Part shown: in pieces, positions 1 through 7,936 of the stretch | Layout: each line of letters starts with the position of its first letter | How positions within the stretch are numbered: position 1 is the stretch's first letter | Source of the DNA: MAG-121220-bin8 sp965655865 | GTDB taxonomy: Bacteria; Bacteroidota; Bacteroidia; Flavobacteriales; Flavobacteriaceae | Direction of reading: 5' to 3' | Length of the DNA stretch: 16,802 nt | Assembly (NCBI GenBank): GCA_965655865.1 | Contig: CBFHJJ010000027.1 | Coordinates: forward strand, 1 to 16,802 | Program-made: the position numbers and the translations under genes | Notes under the pieces: generated by a model | Told to the model about the DNA's origin: nothing | The model's input: only the letters and a program-made list of their open reading frames with translations | Database searches by the model: none

Positions 1-989
1 ATTAAATAAGTTCCATTAATTAAAAATATAGATCTAATTGATTTATTAGAAGCTCCAATAGTTTTAAGAATACCAATAATTGTTGTTTTTTCTAAAACAG
101 TAACTAAAAGAGCTGTTATCATATTTATACCACCAACTAGAATCATAATAATTATTATCAGTAAAACATTGAAGTCAAACAAAGACATCCAATTAAAGAT
201 TTCCGGAAACTTTTCATTAATTGACATTACACTTATTTCAGGTGGTGTTTGATTGTATAAATCATCAGAAACATCATTTGTGTAAGAATATTTTTTTAAA
301 AATATTTCTATATTTCCAAACTCATCTTTAGTCCACTTATTCATTTTTTGAATATGTCTTATATCACCCAAAAAATATACTTCATCAAATTCTGCAAGTC
401 CAGAACTATAAATTCCTACAACTTTGAAAATTCTTTCATTAGGAATAGAGGTTGAACTTGATTTAAAAAAAGTAGCTTTAAATTTATCATCTAAATTGAT
501 TAATAATTTTTTTGATAAATTTTCAGAAATTAACACTTCATTAGATACATCGTTATTAAAAGATAGAACTCTACCTCTAGAAATATAATTTGAAAAATTT
601 TCCCAGTTAAAATCTGCATCTATTCCTTTAAAAACAACTCCTTCAAAACTTTTATCTTTAATAATCAAAGCTGATTTATAGGCTACTTTTTCAAAATATT
701 TAATTTTATTATTGTTTAATAAATTATAATCAAAATCATTGTCCAATGGATTTATTGAGGAAAAAGAAGAATTATTTTCAAAGTCTGAAACGGATATATG
801 TCCAAAAAAAGAAGAAACCTTGGACTCAATAGTTTTCTGTAGACCAACACTTGATGATATAGAAATAATCATCATCACAATTCCGATTACAATTGATAAT
901 ATTGATATTTTTATTATTGGAGATGAAACGGTATTTTTATATGGCTTTGATTTAATAAATCTTTTAGCCATATAAGATTCAAAATTCAT
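1..989 (-). CDS. LolC/LolE-type ABC transporter permease (3' end outside window)
   Basis: The reading frame stays open from the ATG at 987-989 to the window edge, giving the first 329 residues. The protein opens with MNFESYMAKRFI, close to the usual start of Bacteroidota LolC/E-family permeases. A first membrane helix lies near residues 25-50 (IIKISILSIVIGIVMMIIS), then a large extracytoplasmic MacB-like domain (about 52-265), then a second helix (about 272-298) leading into the FtsX core, seen as EKTTIIGILKTIGAS. Members of this family act in the inner membrane with an ATPase to release outer-membrane lipoproteins or drive related envelope export. Substrate and partner cannot be told from the sequence, and the last two expected helices lie outside the window. 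Its start codon overlaps the start region of the divergent DUF1343 gene, so its promoter must lie inside that gene. Family assignment is confident; LolE versus another FtsX-like exporter is not settled. Confidence 0.88.
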   Translation of the reverse strand, partial: MNFESYMAKRFIKSKPYKNTVSSPIIKISILSIVIGIVMMIISISSSVGLQKTIESKVSSFFGHISVSDFENNSSFSSINPLDNDFDYNLLNNNKIKYFEKVAYKSALIIKDKSFEGVVFKGIDADFNWENFSNYISRGRVLSFNNDVSNEVLISENLSKKLLINLDDKFKATFFKSSSTSIPNERIFKVVGIYSSGLAEFDEVYFLGDIRHIQKMNKWTKDEFGNIEIFLKKYSYTNDVSDDLYNQTPPEISVMSINEKFPEIFNWMSLFDFNVLLIIIIMILVGGINMITALLVTVLEKTTIIGILKTIGASNKSIRSIFLINGTYL

Positions 990-2178
990 GTTTATGAAAT
1001 TAAATTTAGTAAAATATAAAATTACCTTTTTTTTAATATTTAATGTATTATGTAACTTTTCTTTTTCTCAAAATACAAACTATAATAGCGTTGGAGCAGA
1101 TGAAACCAACAATTACGTTGAAGATTTAACAAATTTAAAAGTAGGAATAGTTGGTAACCATACATCACTAATACACAAGAAAAAAGGAAAATATACTCAT
1201 ATTGTTGATTCATTAATTTCCTTAAACATTGAAATCAAAAGAATTTTTTCTCCAGAACACGGTTTCAGAGGCATAGCAGATGCAGGAGAACTAATTAATA
1301 ATAAAATTGATTCAAAAACAGGAATTGAAATAATTTCATTGTATGGAAAAAACAAAAAACCTACAAAAAAACAGCTAAACGGAATAGATGTGTTAGTTTT
1401 TGACATTCAAGACGTTGGAGCAAGATTTTACACATATATCTCTACTCTTCACTATGTAATGGAAGCAGCTGCAGAAAACGATATTAAATTAATAGTTCTT
1501 GACAGACCTAATCCAAATGGTCATTACATTGATGGACCAGTAAGAAAATTAGAATTAAAAAGTTTTATTGGTATGCATCCAGTTCCAATTGTCCATGGAA
1601 TGACAATTGGAGAATATGCTTTAATGATAAATAATGAAGGTTGGTTAAGTAATAAAGTTAAATGTGATTTAAAAATCATTCAAATGAAAAATTATAATAG
1701 ATATTTGACTTATAAACTTCCTGTTAAACCTTCTCCCAATCTACCAAATCAAAAATCGATAAACTTATACCCTAGTTTATGTTTATTTGAGGGAACTAAT
1801 ATTAGTATTGGACGCGGAACAAATTTACAATTTCAAACAATTGGAAATCCAAACTGGGAGAACTATAATTTTACTTTTACTCCCAGGTCTATGCCTGGTG
1901 CAAAATATCCAAAACATATTAATTCTAAATGCTTTGGATTAGACTTAAGAAAACATAAAAAACTAAGTGAAATAAACTTAAAATGGCTAATATTAGCCTA
2001 TAAAAATTCTAAAAACAAAACATCTTTTTTCCTAGAAAGCTTTGACAAACTAGCGGGGACATATGAACTAAAAAAACAAATAATTGATGGAATAAACGAA
2101 GAACAAATTAAAAGAAGTTGGAAAAATGATTTGAAAAAATTTAAAACTGTGAGAGCAAAATATTTATTGTATAACTAA
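988..2178 (+). CDS. namZ: DUF1343 / NamZ-like exported exo-N-acetylmuramidase
   Basis: An exported protein of 396 residues (394 if translation begins at the second ATG at 994, which gives a cleaner signal peptide). Residues 3-28 form a signal peptide: basic start, hydrophobic core, and an end in SFSQ typical of Bacteroidota. Conserved DUF1343 blocks follow in order: VGIVGNHTS (52-60), FSPEHGFRG (87-95), DAGE (98-101), FDIQDVGARFYTY (138-150), DRPNPNG (172-178), HGMTIGE (203-209), PSPNLP (248-253) and a block ending EGTNISIGRGT (268-278). The family is known as NamZ (GH171), which removes terminal N-acetylmuramic acid from peptidoglycan fragments and has been characterised in Bacillus subtilis and Tannerella forsythia. 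Length is near that of YbbC/NamZ. A role in periplasmic cell-wall recycling is inferred; no muramic-acid catabolic genes are adjacent. The stop codon overlaps the convergent queE stop by 4 nt. Confidence 0.88.
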   Translation: MFMKLNLVKYKITFFLIFNVLCNFSFSQNTNYNSVGADETNNYVEDLTNLKVGIVGNHTSLIHKKKGKYTHIVDSLISLNIEIKRIFSPEHGFRGIADAGELINNKIDSKTGIEIISLYGKNKKPTKKQLNGIDVLVFDIQDVGARFYTYISTLHYVMEAAAENDIKLIVLDRPNPNGHYIDGPVRKLELKSFIGMHPVPIVHGMTIGEYALMINNEGWLSNKVKCDLKIIQMKNYNRYLTYKLPVKPSPNLPNQKSINLYPSLCLFEGTNISIGRGTNLQFQTIGNPNWENYNFTFTPRSMPGAKYPKHINSKCFGLDLRKHKKLSEINLKWLILAYKNSKNKTSFFLESFDKLAGTYELKKQIIDGINEEQIKRSWKNDLKKFKTVRAKYLLYN

Positions 2179-2807
2179 GGAATATTTAAATATTTATGGG
2201 TCTGTAAAGATACTTTCCATTTGGGATTTTTCATTACATAATCCACAATAATTGGCATAACTTTTTCTCTTTTACTCCACTCAGGCTGAAGATATAACAA
2301 ACAACTGCTTGAAACTTTTTTTGATTCATTTTCAGCAAATTTTAGATCATCTAAATTATAAATTACCATTTTTAACTCATCTGCTTTAGAATAAATTTTA
2401 TTAATAGGGTTTTTATTTTTTTTTGGGCTCAAGCAAATCCAATCCCAATCTCCAGAAAGTTTATAAGCACCTGATGTTTCAATATGAGTTCTGATATTAT
2501 TTTCTCTTAAAAGTTTTGTTATTGGACTCATATCCCACATTAAGGGCTCTCCACCAGTAATAACCACAGTATCAGAATTCTTTATAACGTCAGAGACAAT
2601 ATCATTAATACTTGTTGAAGGATGTGTCTTAGAATCCCAACTTTCTTTAACATCACACCAATGACATCCAACATCACAACCTCCCAGTCTAATGAAAAAA
2701 GCGGCTGAACCTTTGTGGTAACCCTCACCTTGGATTGTATAAAATGATTCCATTAAAGGAAGAAGAAGTCCCTTGTCAATTAATTCTTTCTGATTATTTA
2801 AATTCAC
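2175..2807 (-). CDS. queE: 7-carboxy-7-deazaguanine synthase (radical SAM)
   Basis: QueE converts 6-carboxytetrahydropterin to 7-carboxy-7-deazaguanine, the ring-contracting step of queuosine (preQ0/preQ1) biosynthesis in the cytoplasm. The 210-residue protein has the substrate-side motif FYTIQGEG (22-29), the radical SAM cluster motif CX3CX2C (C44, C48, C51, in GGCDVGCHWCD), the SAM-binding TGGEP (84-88) and HIETSG in the barrel. The start is GTG at 2805-2807. I keep it because Bacteroidota homologues carry a similar stretch of about 18 residues before the LPLMESFY motif; the next ATG is Met19, which would remove it. A TATATTTG box lies only 4 nt upstream. No other queuosine gene is in the window. 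The gene stands alone, converging on DUF1343 and diverging from the lipoprotein gene. Confidence 0.95.
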   Translation of the reverse strand: MNLNNQKELIDKGLLLPLMESFYTIQGEGYHKGSAAFFIRLGGCDVGCHWCDVKESWDSKTHPSTSINDIVSDVIKNSDTVVITGGEPLMWDMSPITKLLRENNIRTHIETSGAYKLSGDWDWICLSPKKNKNPINKIYSKADELKMVIYNLDDLKFAENESKKVSSSCLLYLQPEWSKREKVMPIIVDYVMKNPKWKVSLQTHKYLNIP

Positions 2808-2811
2808 TTCA

Positions 2812-2819
2812 CAAATATA
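2812..2819 (-). promoter_or_regulatory. Candidate Bacteroidota -7 promoter box upstream of queE
   Basis: On the minus strand this reads TATATTTG, an exact match to the TAnnTTTG -7 consensus known for Bacteroidota sigma factors. It sits 4 nt before the GTG of queE, so transcription would start at or next to the start codon, giving a leaderless or near-leaderless mRNA. I find no good TTTG -33 element at about 19 nt spacing, so this is a motif match only. Confidence 0.3.
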
Positions 2820-2831
2820 TAAGATAAAATC

Positions 2832-2851
2832 AATTAGTATTTAAACTAATT
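2832..2851. repeat. Short palindrome between queE and the lipoprotein gene
   Basis: AATTAGT and ACTAATT form a perfect 7-nt inverted repeat around a 6-nt spacer (ATTTAA), placed in the 69-nt divergent spacer. It could be an operator or a weak hairpin. It is pure A/T apart from one G-C pair per arm, so a chance origin in this AT-rich DNA is quite possible. Confidence 0.3.
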
Positions 2852-2876
2852 ATTACATTTATTTAAATTTTAAAAA

Positions 2877-3422
2877 ATGAAAAAATATCAATTAATTTCA
2901 TTAATAATTTTTATCGTTGGATGTTCATCCAATGAATATAAAATCGAAAAGGGTAAAATCGGAAAATTAAATAATGAAATTAAAGTTAAACAACTTGATT
3001 CAATTTATAAAAATGATTCAATTGTAAAAAGGATTGGCGAAGGAGATTATATGTTTTCTGGTGATGATAAATATTTAGTTTTTGATACTAATAAAAATCA
3101 CTTACTAACCTTAACTCCAAGAAATCAACATGACAATAACGAAACCATCGAAACCATCGAAATAATTAGTAATTTTTTTATAACAGACAATGGAGTAAAT
3201 ATTGAAAGTACTTTCGAAGCAATCGAAAAAAATCATAAAATAAATTCTATACAGAATACCATAAATAATTTAATTATCTATGTAGATGAAATTGATGCTT
3301 ACTTTATTATTGATAAACAAAATTTGCCTTTAGATTTAAGATTAGGTACTGATAAAATAATTGAAAGTATAAATATTCCCCCTGAAAGTAAAATTAAAAG
3401 ATTTATGATAGGTTGGGATTAA
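2877..3422 (+). CDS. Putative lipoprotein of unknown function
   Basis: I do not recognise this 181-residue protein. It begins with a short lipoprotein signal: MKKYQ, a hydrophobic core LISLIIFIV and the lipobox IVGC with the lipidated cysteine at residue 16. No membrane helix follows. After a lysine-rich linker (about 17-45) there is a region rich in beta-type segments (about 50-150), including GEGDYMFSGDDKYLVFD, YVDEIDAYFIIDKQNLPLDLRLGTDKI and a C-terminal IPPESKIKRFMIGWD. No catalytic motif or repeat family stands out. A role as a soluble domain anchored in the periplasm or outer membrane is inferred from the signal alone. It is followed after 11 nt by the VOC gene, so the two are probably cotranscribed. 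Confidence 0.75.
   Translation: MKKYQLISLIIFIVGCSSNEYKIEKGKIGKLNNEIKVKQLDSIYKNDSIVKRIGEGDYMFSGDDKYLVFDTNKNHLLTLTPRNQHDNNETIETIEIISNFFITDNGVNIESTFEAIEKNHKINSIQNTINNLIIYVDEIDAYFIIDKQNLPLDLRLGTDKIIESINIPPESKIKRFMIGWD
3140..3157. repeat. 9-bp tandem duplication inside the lipoprotein gene
   Basis: CGAAACCAT occurs twice in tandem, followed by a partial third copy (CGAAA). In frame it encodes the peptide ETIETIE. This looks like a small in-frame slippage duplication and does not disturb the gene. Confidence 0.6.
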
Positions 3423-3433
3423 AAATATAAATA

Positions 3434-3853
3434 TTGAAAAAAACACCTCCTTTCCACCTAGCAATTCCAGTAAACAATCTTGAAGAAAATAGAAATTTTT
3501 ATAAAGATGTATTAGGATGTTTTGAAGGAAGAAGCAGTGATCACTGGGTTGATTTTGACTTCTTTGGTCATCAACTCGTTATTCATTTAGATAATACTAA
3601 AAAAAACATGAACTCTAATCCTGTTGATGGAAAAAATGTACCAATACCTCACTTTGGGGTTATACTAGAGTGGGAAATATTTCAAGAGTTTGCAAAAAAA
3701 CTTAAAAAAAGAAAAATCGATTTTATTATTGAACCTTATCTAAGATTTAAAGGTTTAACTGGAGAACAATTTACAATGTTTTTTAAAGATCCAGCTGGAA
3801 ATGCTTTGGAATTTAAATCTTTCAAAAATTCAAATCAAATATTTGCTAAATAG
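3434..3853 (+). CDS. VOC (glyoxalase/bleomycin-resistance fold) family protein
   Basis: A small metal-site enzyme fold of 139 residues. The opening FHLAIPVNNLEENRNFYKDVLGC is the classic first half-motif of vicinal-oxygen-chelate proteins, and the conserved block GRSSDHWVDFDFFGHQLVIH (residues 32-51) marks a particular bacterial subgroup. Likely metal ligands, by position in the two modules, are H8, H73 (in PHFGVILEW) and E126 (in DPAGNALEFK). Substrate is unknown; family members include dioxygenases, lyases and resistance proteins. The start must be TTG at 3434-3436 (or a rarer codon), because an in-frame TAA sits at 3428-3430 and the next ATG is at residue 59, after essential parts of the fold. 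It lies 11 nt after the lipoprotein gene, and its last 8 nt overlap the end of folD on the other strand. Confidence 0.88.
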   Translation: MKKTPPFHLAIPVNNLEENRNFYKDVLGCFEGRSSDHWVDFDFFGHQLVIHLDNTKKNMNSNPVDGKNVPIPHFGVILEWEIFQEFAKKLKKRKIDFIIEPYLRFKGLTGEQFTMFFKDPAGNALEFKSFKNSNQIFAK

Positions 3854-4721
3854 AAATTTTTCTGGAAAGTAAAGTGTTTTTTAACAACATAGCTATAGTC
3901 ATAGGACCAACTCCACCAGGAACAGGTGTAATATAACTTGCTTTAGATTTAATTGACTCAAAATCTACATCTCCCTTTATTACGTATCCTTTTTTTGAAT
4001 TATCATCTTTAACTCTAGTTATTCCAACATCAATTATAACTACTCCACTCTTTACCATATTACTTTTTACAAATTCAGGAATTCCGAGAGCGGAAACAAT
4101 AATGTCTGCTTTTTTAGTATAGCTTTCTAAATTTACAGTTCTGCTGTGTACCACAGTAACCGTTGAATCACCAGCTTTTCCCTTACTATTCATTAAAATA
4201 CTAATTGGCCGACCTACTATGTGACTCCTTCCAATTACAACAGTGTGTTTTCCTGATGTTTTAATTTCATATCTTTTTAAAAGTTCCATAATACCAAAAG
4301 GTGTAGCTGGAATAAAAGTTTCCATATTTAATGCCATTTTTCCAAAATTCGTAGGATGAAAACCATCAACATCTTTGTTAGGATTTATAGCCATTAAAAT
4401 TTTCTCTTCATTTATATGTTTTGGCAGTGGTAATTGAACAATAAAACCATCTATTTCATTGTTGTTATTTAATAAATTGATTTGATCAATGAGTTTATTT
4501 TCAGTAATTGAAGATGGAAGTTTTACTAAAGTTGATTCAAATCCAACTTGGTTGCATGACCTAACCTTACTTCCCACATAAGTTAAACTAGCCCCATCTT
4601 CTCCAACAATAACTGCTGCTAAATGTGGAGGCCTTTGTCCTTTAGATTTAATTAAATCTACCTCTTTTTTAATTTCAAGTTTAATTTGATTTGATATTTC
4701 TTTTCCGTCTATAATTTTCAT
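3846..4721 (-). CDS. folD: Bifunctional methylenetetrahydrofolate dehydrogenase / methenyltetrahydrofolate cyclohydrolase
   Basis: FolD interconverts 5,10-methylene-, 5,10-methenyl- and 10-formyl-tetrahydrofolate with NADP, supplying one-carbon units for purines and formyl-methionine in the cytoplasm. The 291-residue length is typical. The catalytic Tyr-Lys pair is Y48 and K52 (TYVGSK). The folate-site blocks are QLPLP (96-100) and KDVDGFHP (116-123), the dinucleotide-binding loop is VIGRSHIVGRP (161-171), and the conserved PVPGGVGPMT lies near the C-terminus. It starts 6 nt after the ffh stop and is the last gene of the argS-ffh-folD run. It converges with the VOC gene with an 8-nt overlap, leaving no room for a dedicated terminator between them. 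Confidence 0.97.
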   Translation of the reverse strand: MKIIDGKEISNQIKLEIKKEVDLIKSKGQRPPHLAAVIVGEDGASLTYVGSKVRSCNQVGFESTLVKLPSSITENKLIDQINLLNNNNEIDGFIVQLPLPKHINEEKILMAINPNKDVDGFHPTNFGKMALNMETFIPATPFGIMELLKRYEIKTSGKHTVVIGRSHIVGRPISILMNSKGKAGDSTVTVVHSRTVNLESYTKKADIIVSALGIPEFVKSNMVKSGVVIIDVGITRVKDDNSKKGYVIKGDVDFESIKSKASYITPVPGGVGPMTIAMLLKNTLLSRKISI

Positions 4722-4727
4722 AATAAT

Positions 4728-6056
4728 TTATTTCATTCCTTTCATCATTTGCATAAGCTTATTAGATCCTCCACTTTGCATCATTTTCATCATTTTTGAC
4801 ATTTGCTCAAATTGTTTTAATAGCTTATTAAGTTCTTGAATTTCTAATCCACTTCCTTTTGATATTCTTTTCTTTCTACTATTATCAATAATTTTTGGAT
4901 TTGAACGCTCTTTTGGTGTCATGGAATAAATTAAAGCTTCGATATGTTTAAATGAATCATTATCAATGTCAGCATCTCCAACGGCTTTACTAGCTCCAGG
5001 AATCATACCTACCATATCTTTAATATCCCCCATTTGTTTTATTTTTTTTATTTGATCTAGAAAATCATCAAGACCAAATTGACTTTTTGCAATTTTTTTA
5101 CTTAAAATTCGTGCTTGTTTTTCGTCATAAACATTTTGTGCTTTTTCAACTAATGAAACAATATCACCCATTCCAAGTATTCGGTCTGCCATTCTTTCTG
5201 GATGAAAAACATCAATTGCATCCATTTTTTCACCTGTTCCAATAAATTTTATTGGCTTATCAACTATCGATTTTATTGATAAAGCTGCACCTCCTCTAGT
5301 GTCACCATCAAGTTTAGTTAATATAACACCATCAAAATTTAATATATCATTAAAGGTCTTGGCTGTATTAACAGCATCTTGACCCGTCATTGAATCAACA
5401 ACAAATAAAGTTTCATTAGGATTAACCGCATCATGAATATTTTTTATTTCATTCATCATTTCATCATCCACAGCCAATCTTCCAGCAGTATCTATTATAA
5501 CTAAATTTTTTCCAATTTTTTTTGCATGTAAAATTGAATCTGAAGCAATTTTTACTGGATTTTTTTCTAACTCGTCGCTGTATACATCAACTCCAATTTG
5601 ACCACCAAGAATTTTTAATTGTTCTATAGCAGCTGGTCTATATACATCACAAGCTACTAACAAGGGATTTTTGTTTTTTTTAGCTTTTAAATACTTTGAT
5701 AATTTTCCAGAAAAAGTAGTTTTTCCTGATCCTTGCAATCCAGACATTAAAATAACAGTAAATGAATTAGAAAGGTTAATTCCTTCTGCATTACCACCCA
5801 TTAATTGAGTTAATTCATCCTTTACAATTTTGACCATTAGTTGACCAGGATTAACAGTTGTTAAAACATTTTGTCCAATGGCTTTATTTTTAACATTAAT
5901 TGTAAATTCTTTTGCTGTTTTAAAGTTTACATCGGCCTCAAGTAAAGCTCTTCTAACTTCTTTTAATGTTTCCGCAACATTAATTTCTGTTATTTTTCCT
6001 TGTCCTTTTAAAATTTTTAAGGCTGAGTTTAGCTTATCTGTTAAATTATTAAACAT
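4728..6056 (-). CDS. ffh: Signal recognition particle protein Ffh (SRP54)
   Basis: Ffh is the GTPase that binds 4.5S RNA and the signal sequence of nascent membrane proteins and docks with FtsY. At 442 residues it is full length. The N domain (1-90) is followed by the G domain with the P-loop GLQGSGKTT (106-114), DVYRPAA (137-143), DTAGR (189-193), TKLDG (247-251) and the insertion box. The M domain contains the RNA-binding stretch SRKKRISKGSG (393-403) and a methionine-rich end (KMMKMM and KLMQMMKGMK). It sits between argS (16-nt gap upstream) and folD (6-nt gap downstream), most likely in one transcript. The 4.5S RNA gene is not in this window. Confidence 0.98.
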   Translation of the reverse strand: MFNNLTDKLNSALKILKGQGKITEINVAETLKEVRRALLEADVNFKTAKEFTINVKNKAIGQNVLTTVNPGQLMVKIVKDELTQLMGGNAEGINLSNSFTVILMSGLQGSGKTTFSGKLSKYLKAKKNKNPLLVACDVYRPAAIEQLKILGGQIGVDVYSDELEKNPVKIASDSILHAKKIGKNLVIIDTAGRLAVDDEMMNEIKNIHDAVNPNETLFVVDSMTGQDAVNTAKTFNDILNFDGVILTKLDGDTRGGAALSIKSIVDKPIKFIGTGEKMDAIDVFHPERMADRILGMGDIVSLVEKAQNVYDEKQARILSKKIAKSQFGLDDFLDQIKKIKQMGDIKDMVGMIPGASKAVGDADIDNDSFKHIEALIYSMTPKERSNPKIIDNSRKKRISKGSGLEIQELNKLLKQFEQMSKMMKMMQSGGSNKLMQMMKGMK

Positions 6057-6072
6057 TTGGATCTTTATTAAA

Positions 6073-7851
6073 TTACATTTTGTCAGGAACTTTTATTCCA
6101 AGTAATAGCATTGAAGATTTAATAATTAAACCGACTTTGTAGCTTAGGCTTAATCGGAATAATTTGACTTCATTATTTTCAATTTTTGAAATTTTTGTTG
6201 TTTGATAATAAGAGTTAAAAGCTTTTACTAATTCATATGTGTAATTGGCTATTAAAGCAGGATTCAAATTATCAGCAGAAGATTTTATTAAACCTGGATA
6301 TTGAGTTAATAATTTTAATATTAATTTCTCTTTTGTATTAATGTCTAAATTATCATTTACTGAACTATTTTCATAAACCTCTCTTGTCAAAAGTGATTGA
6401 ATTCTTGCATATGTATACTGGATAAAAGGTCCTGTATTTCCATTAAAGTCAATAGAATCATTAGGATCAAACAAGATTCTTTTTTTCGGATCAACTTTAA
6501 GTATGTAATATTTCAAAGCTCCGAGACCAATCGTGTGATTTAGTGTGTTTTTTTGATCATTACTCAGTCCATCAAGCTTTCCAAGATCACTAGATAGTTT
6601 AGAAGCATTATTAACCATTTCTGAAATTAATTCATCTGCATCTACAACAGTACCTTCTCTACTTTTCATCTTTCCTGAGGGTAAATCTACCATGCCATAA
6701 CTTAAATGAAATAAATGATTTGACCATTTAAAACCTAGTTTTTTTAAAACCTTGAACAAAACATTAAAATGGTAATCCTGTTCATTTCCTACAGTATATA
6801 TTAATCCATTCATCTCAGGATTGTCCCTGTATCTTTTGTAAGCTGTTCCTAAATCTTGTGTCATATAAACAGAGGTACCATCAGATCTTAACAACAACTT
6901 CTCATCAAGACCTTCATCAGACAAATCAATCCAGACAGAATTGTCATCTTTTTTATAAAAAATCTGTTTTTCTAAACCTTGTTTAATTATCTCTTTTCCA
7001 ATAAGATAAGTGTCGCTTTCATAATATAATGAGTCGAAATCAACTCCAAGATCGTTATAAGTTTTGTTAAAACCTTCGTATACCCATCCGTTCATTAATT
7101 TCCAAACATTAATAATTTCTTTATCACCTGCTTCCCATTTTCTTAATAAATCTTTGGCTTCAATAAAGATTGGAGATTTTTGTTCAGCTTCCGTTTTTGA
7201 CAAACCACTGTTAATTAATTCTTTAATTTCTCTTTTGTATATTTTATCAAAAAGAACATAATATTTTCCAACAAAAAAGTCCCCTTTTTCGTTCATGTTT
7301 TTAGGAGTTTTATTTTCTCCAAACTTTAACCATGCAATAATTGATTTACATATGTGTATCCCTCTATCATTTATAATTTGAGTTTTATTAACTCTTTTTC
7401 CAGAGGCCTCTAAAATATTTGACATTGAATATCCAAGTAAAATATTTCTAATATGTCCCAGATGAAGGGGTTTATTAGTATTTGGGGATGAGTACTCTAC
7501 TAAATATAGCGGACTATTTTTTTTTGGAATTATAAATCCAAAATTATCATCACTTAAACAGTTATTTAAAAATTCTAAATAATAAAATGATGAAATAGAA
7601 AGGTTTAAAAATCCTTGAATAACATTAAATCCAGTTACGTATTTAGAATTATTTACTATAAACGAACCTAACTCATTACCTAAATTTGAAGGACTTTGTC
7701 TTAAAACTTTGACAAGGGGAAAAATAACAAGTGTTAAGTCTCCCTCAAAATCTTTTTTTGTAAGTTGAATTTCAAAATCTTTAAAGTCAATATTATACTT
7801 TAATTTAACATATTCTGAAAATTTAGACTGTAAAATTGTATTAATATTCAT
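6073..7851 (-). CDS. argS: Arginine--tRNA ligase
   Basis: ArgRS attaches arginine to tRNA-Arg. The 592-residue protein has the N-terminal tRNA-recognition domain (about 1-110), then the class I signature SPNTNKPLHLGH (122-133, HIGH-type HLGH at 130-133), a large Rossmann catalytic domain, and GKMKSREGTV (393-402), which occupies the KMSKS position with a well-formed lysine signature. A FNGNTGPFIQYTYAR block leads into the C-terminal DALR anticodon-binding domain, ending in the typical LLGIKVPDKM. It is the first gene of a minus-strand run with ffh and folD, and its 85-nt upstream region is shared with a divergent gene of unknown function. That region must hold its promoter, but I find only an imperfect TATATTTA on that strand. 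Confidence 0.98.
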   Translation of the reverse strand: MNINTILQSKFSEYVKLKYNIDFKDFEIQLTKKDFEGDLTLVIFPLVKVLRQSPSNLGNELGSFIVNNSKYVTGFNVIQGFLNLSISSFYYLEFLNNCLSDDNFGFIIPKKNSPLYLVEYSSPNTNKPLHLGHIRNILLGYSMSNILEASGKRVNKTQIINDRGIHICKSIIAWLKFGENKTPKNMNEKGDFFVGKYYVLFDKIYKREIKELINSGLSKTEAEQKSPIFIEAKDLLRKWEAGDKEIINVWKLMNGWVYEGFNKTYNDLGVDFDSLYYESDTYLIGKEIIKQGLEKQIFYKKDDNSVWIDLSDEGLDEKLLLRSDGTSVYMTQDLGTAYKRYRDNPEMNGLIYTVGNEQDYHFNVLFKVLKKLGFKWSNHLFHLSYGMVDLPSGKMKSREGTVVDADELISEMVNNASKLSSDLGKLDGLSNDQKNTLNHTIGLGALKYYILKVDPKKRILFDPNDSIDFNGNTGPFIQYTYARIQSLLTREVYENSSVNDNLDINTKEKLILKLLTQYPGLIKSSADNLNPALIANYTYELVKAFNSYYQTTKISKIENNEVKLFRLSLSYKVGLIIKSSMLLLGIKVPDKM

Positions 7852-7909
7852 TAATTTAATTTGAAGTAAATATAATTATAAAATGAATAAATTATTTTTT
7901 TGATTCGTT

Positions 7910-7917
7910 TATATTTG
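7910..7917 (+). promoter_or_regulatory. Candidate Bacteroidota -7 box upstream of the 133-aa gene
   Basis: TATATTTG fits the Bacteroidota TAnnTTTG -7 consensus and ends 19 nt before the ATG at 7937, implying a leader of roughly a dozen nucleotides. A TTTG at 7899-7902 is too close to serve as its -33 partner, and no other is evident. It is a motif match only. Confidence 0.3.
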
Positions 7918-7936
7918 AAATTAATAATTTGATTAA

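Noticed and set aside
739..975. A 78-codon plus-strand open frame rich in isoleucine
   Set aside because: It is antisense to the N-terminal part of the permease, whose frame is open across the whole stretch and matches a known family. The isoleucine run is the complement of the membrane-helix coding sequence.
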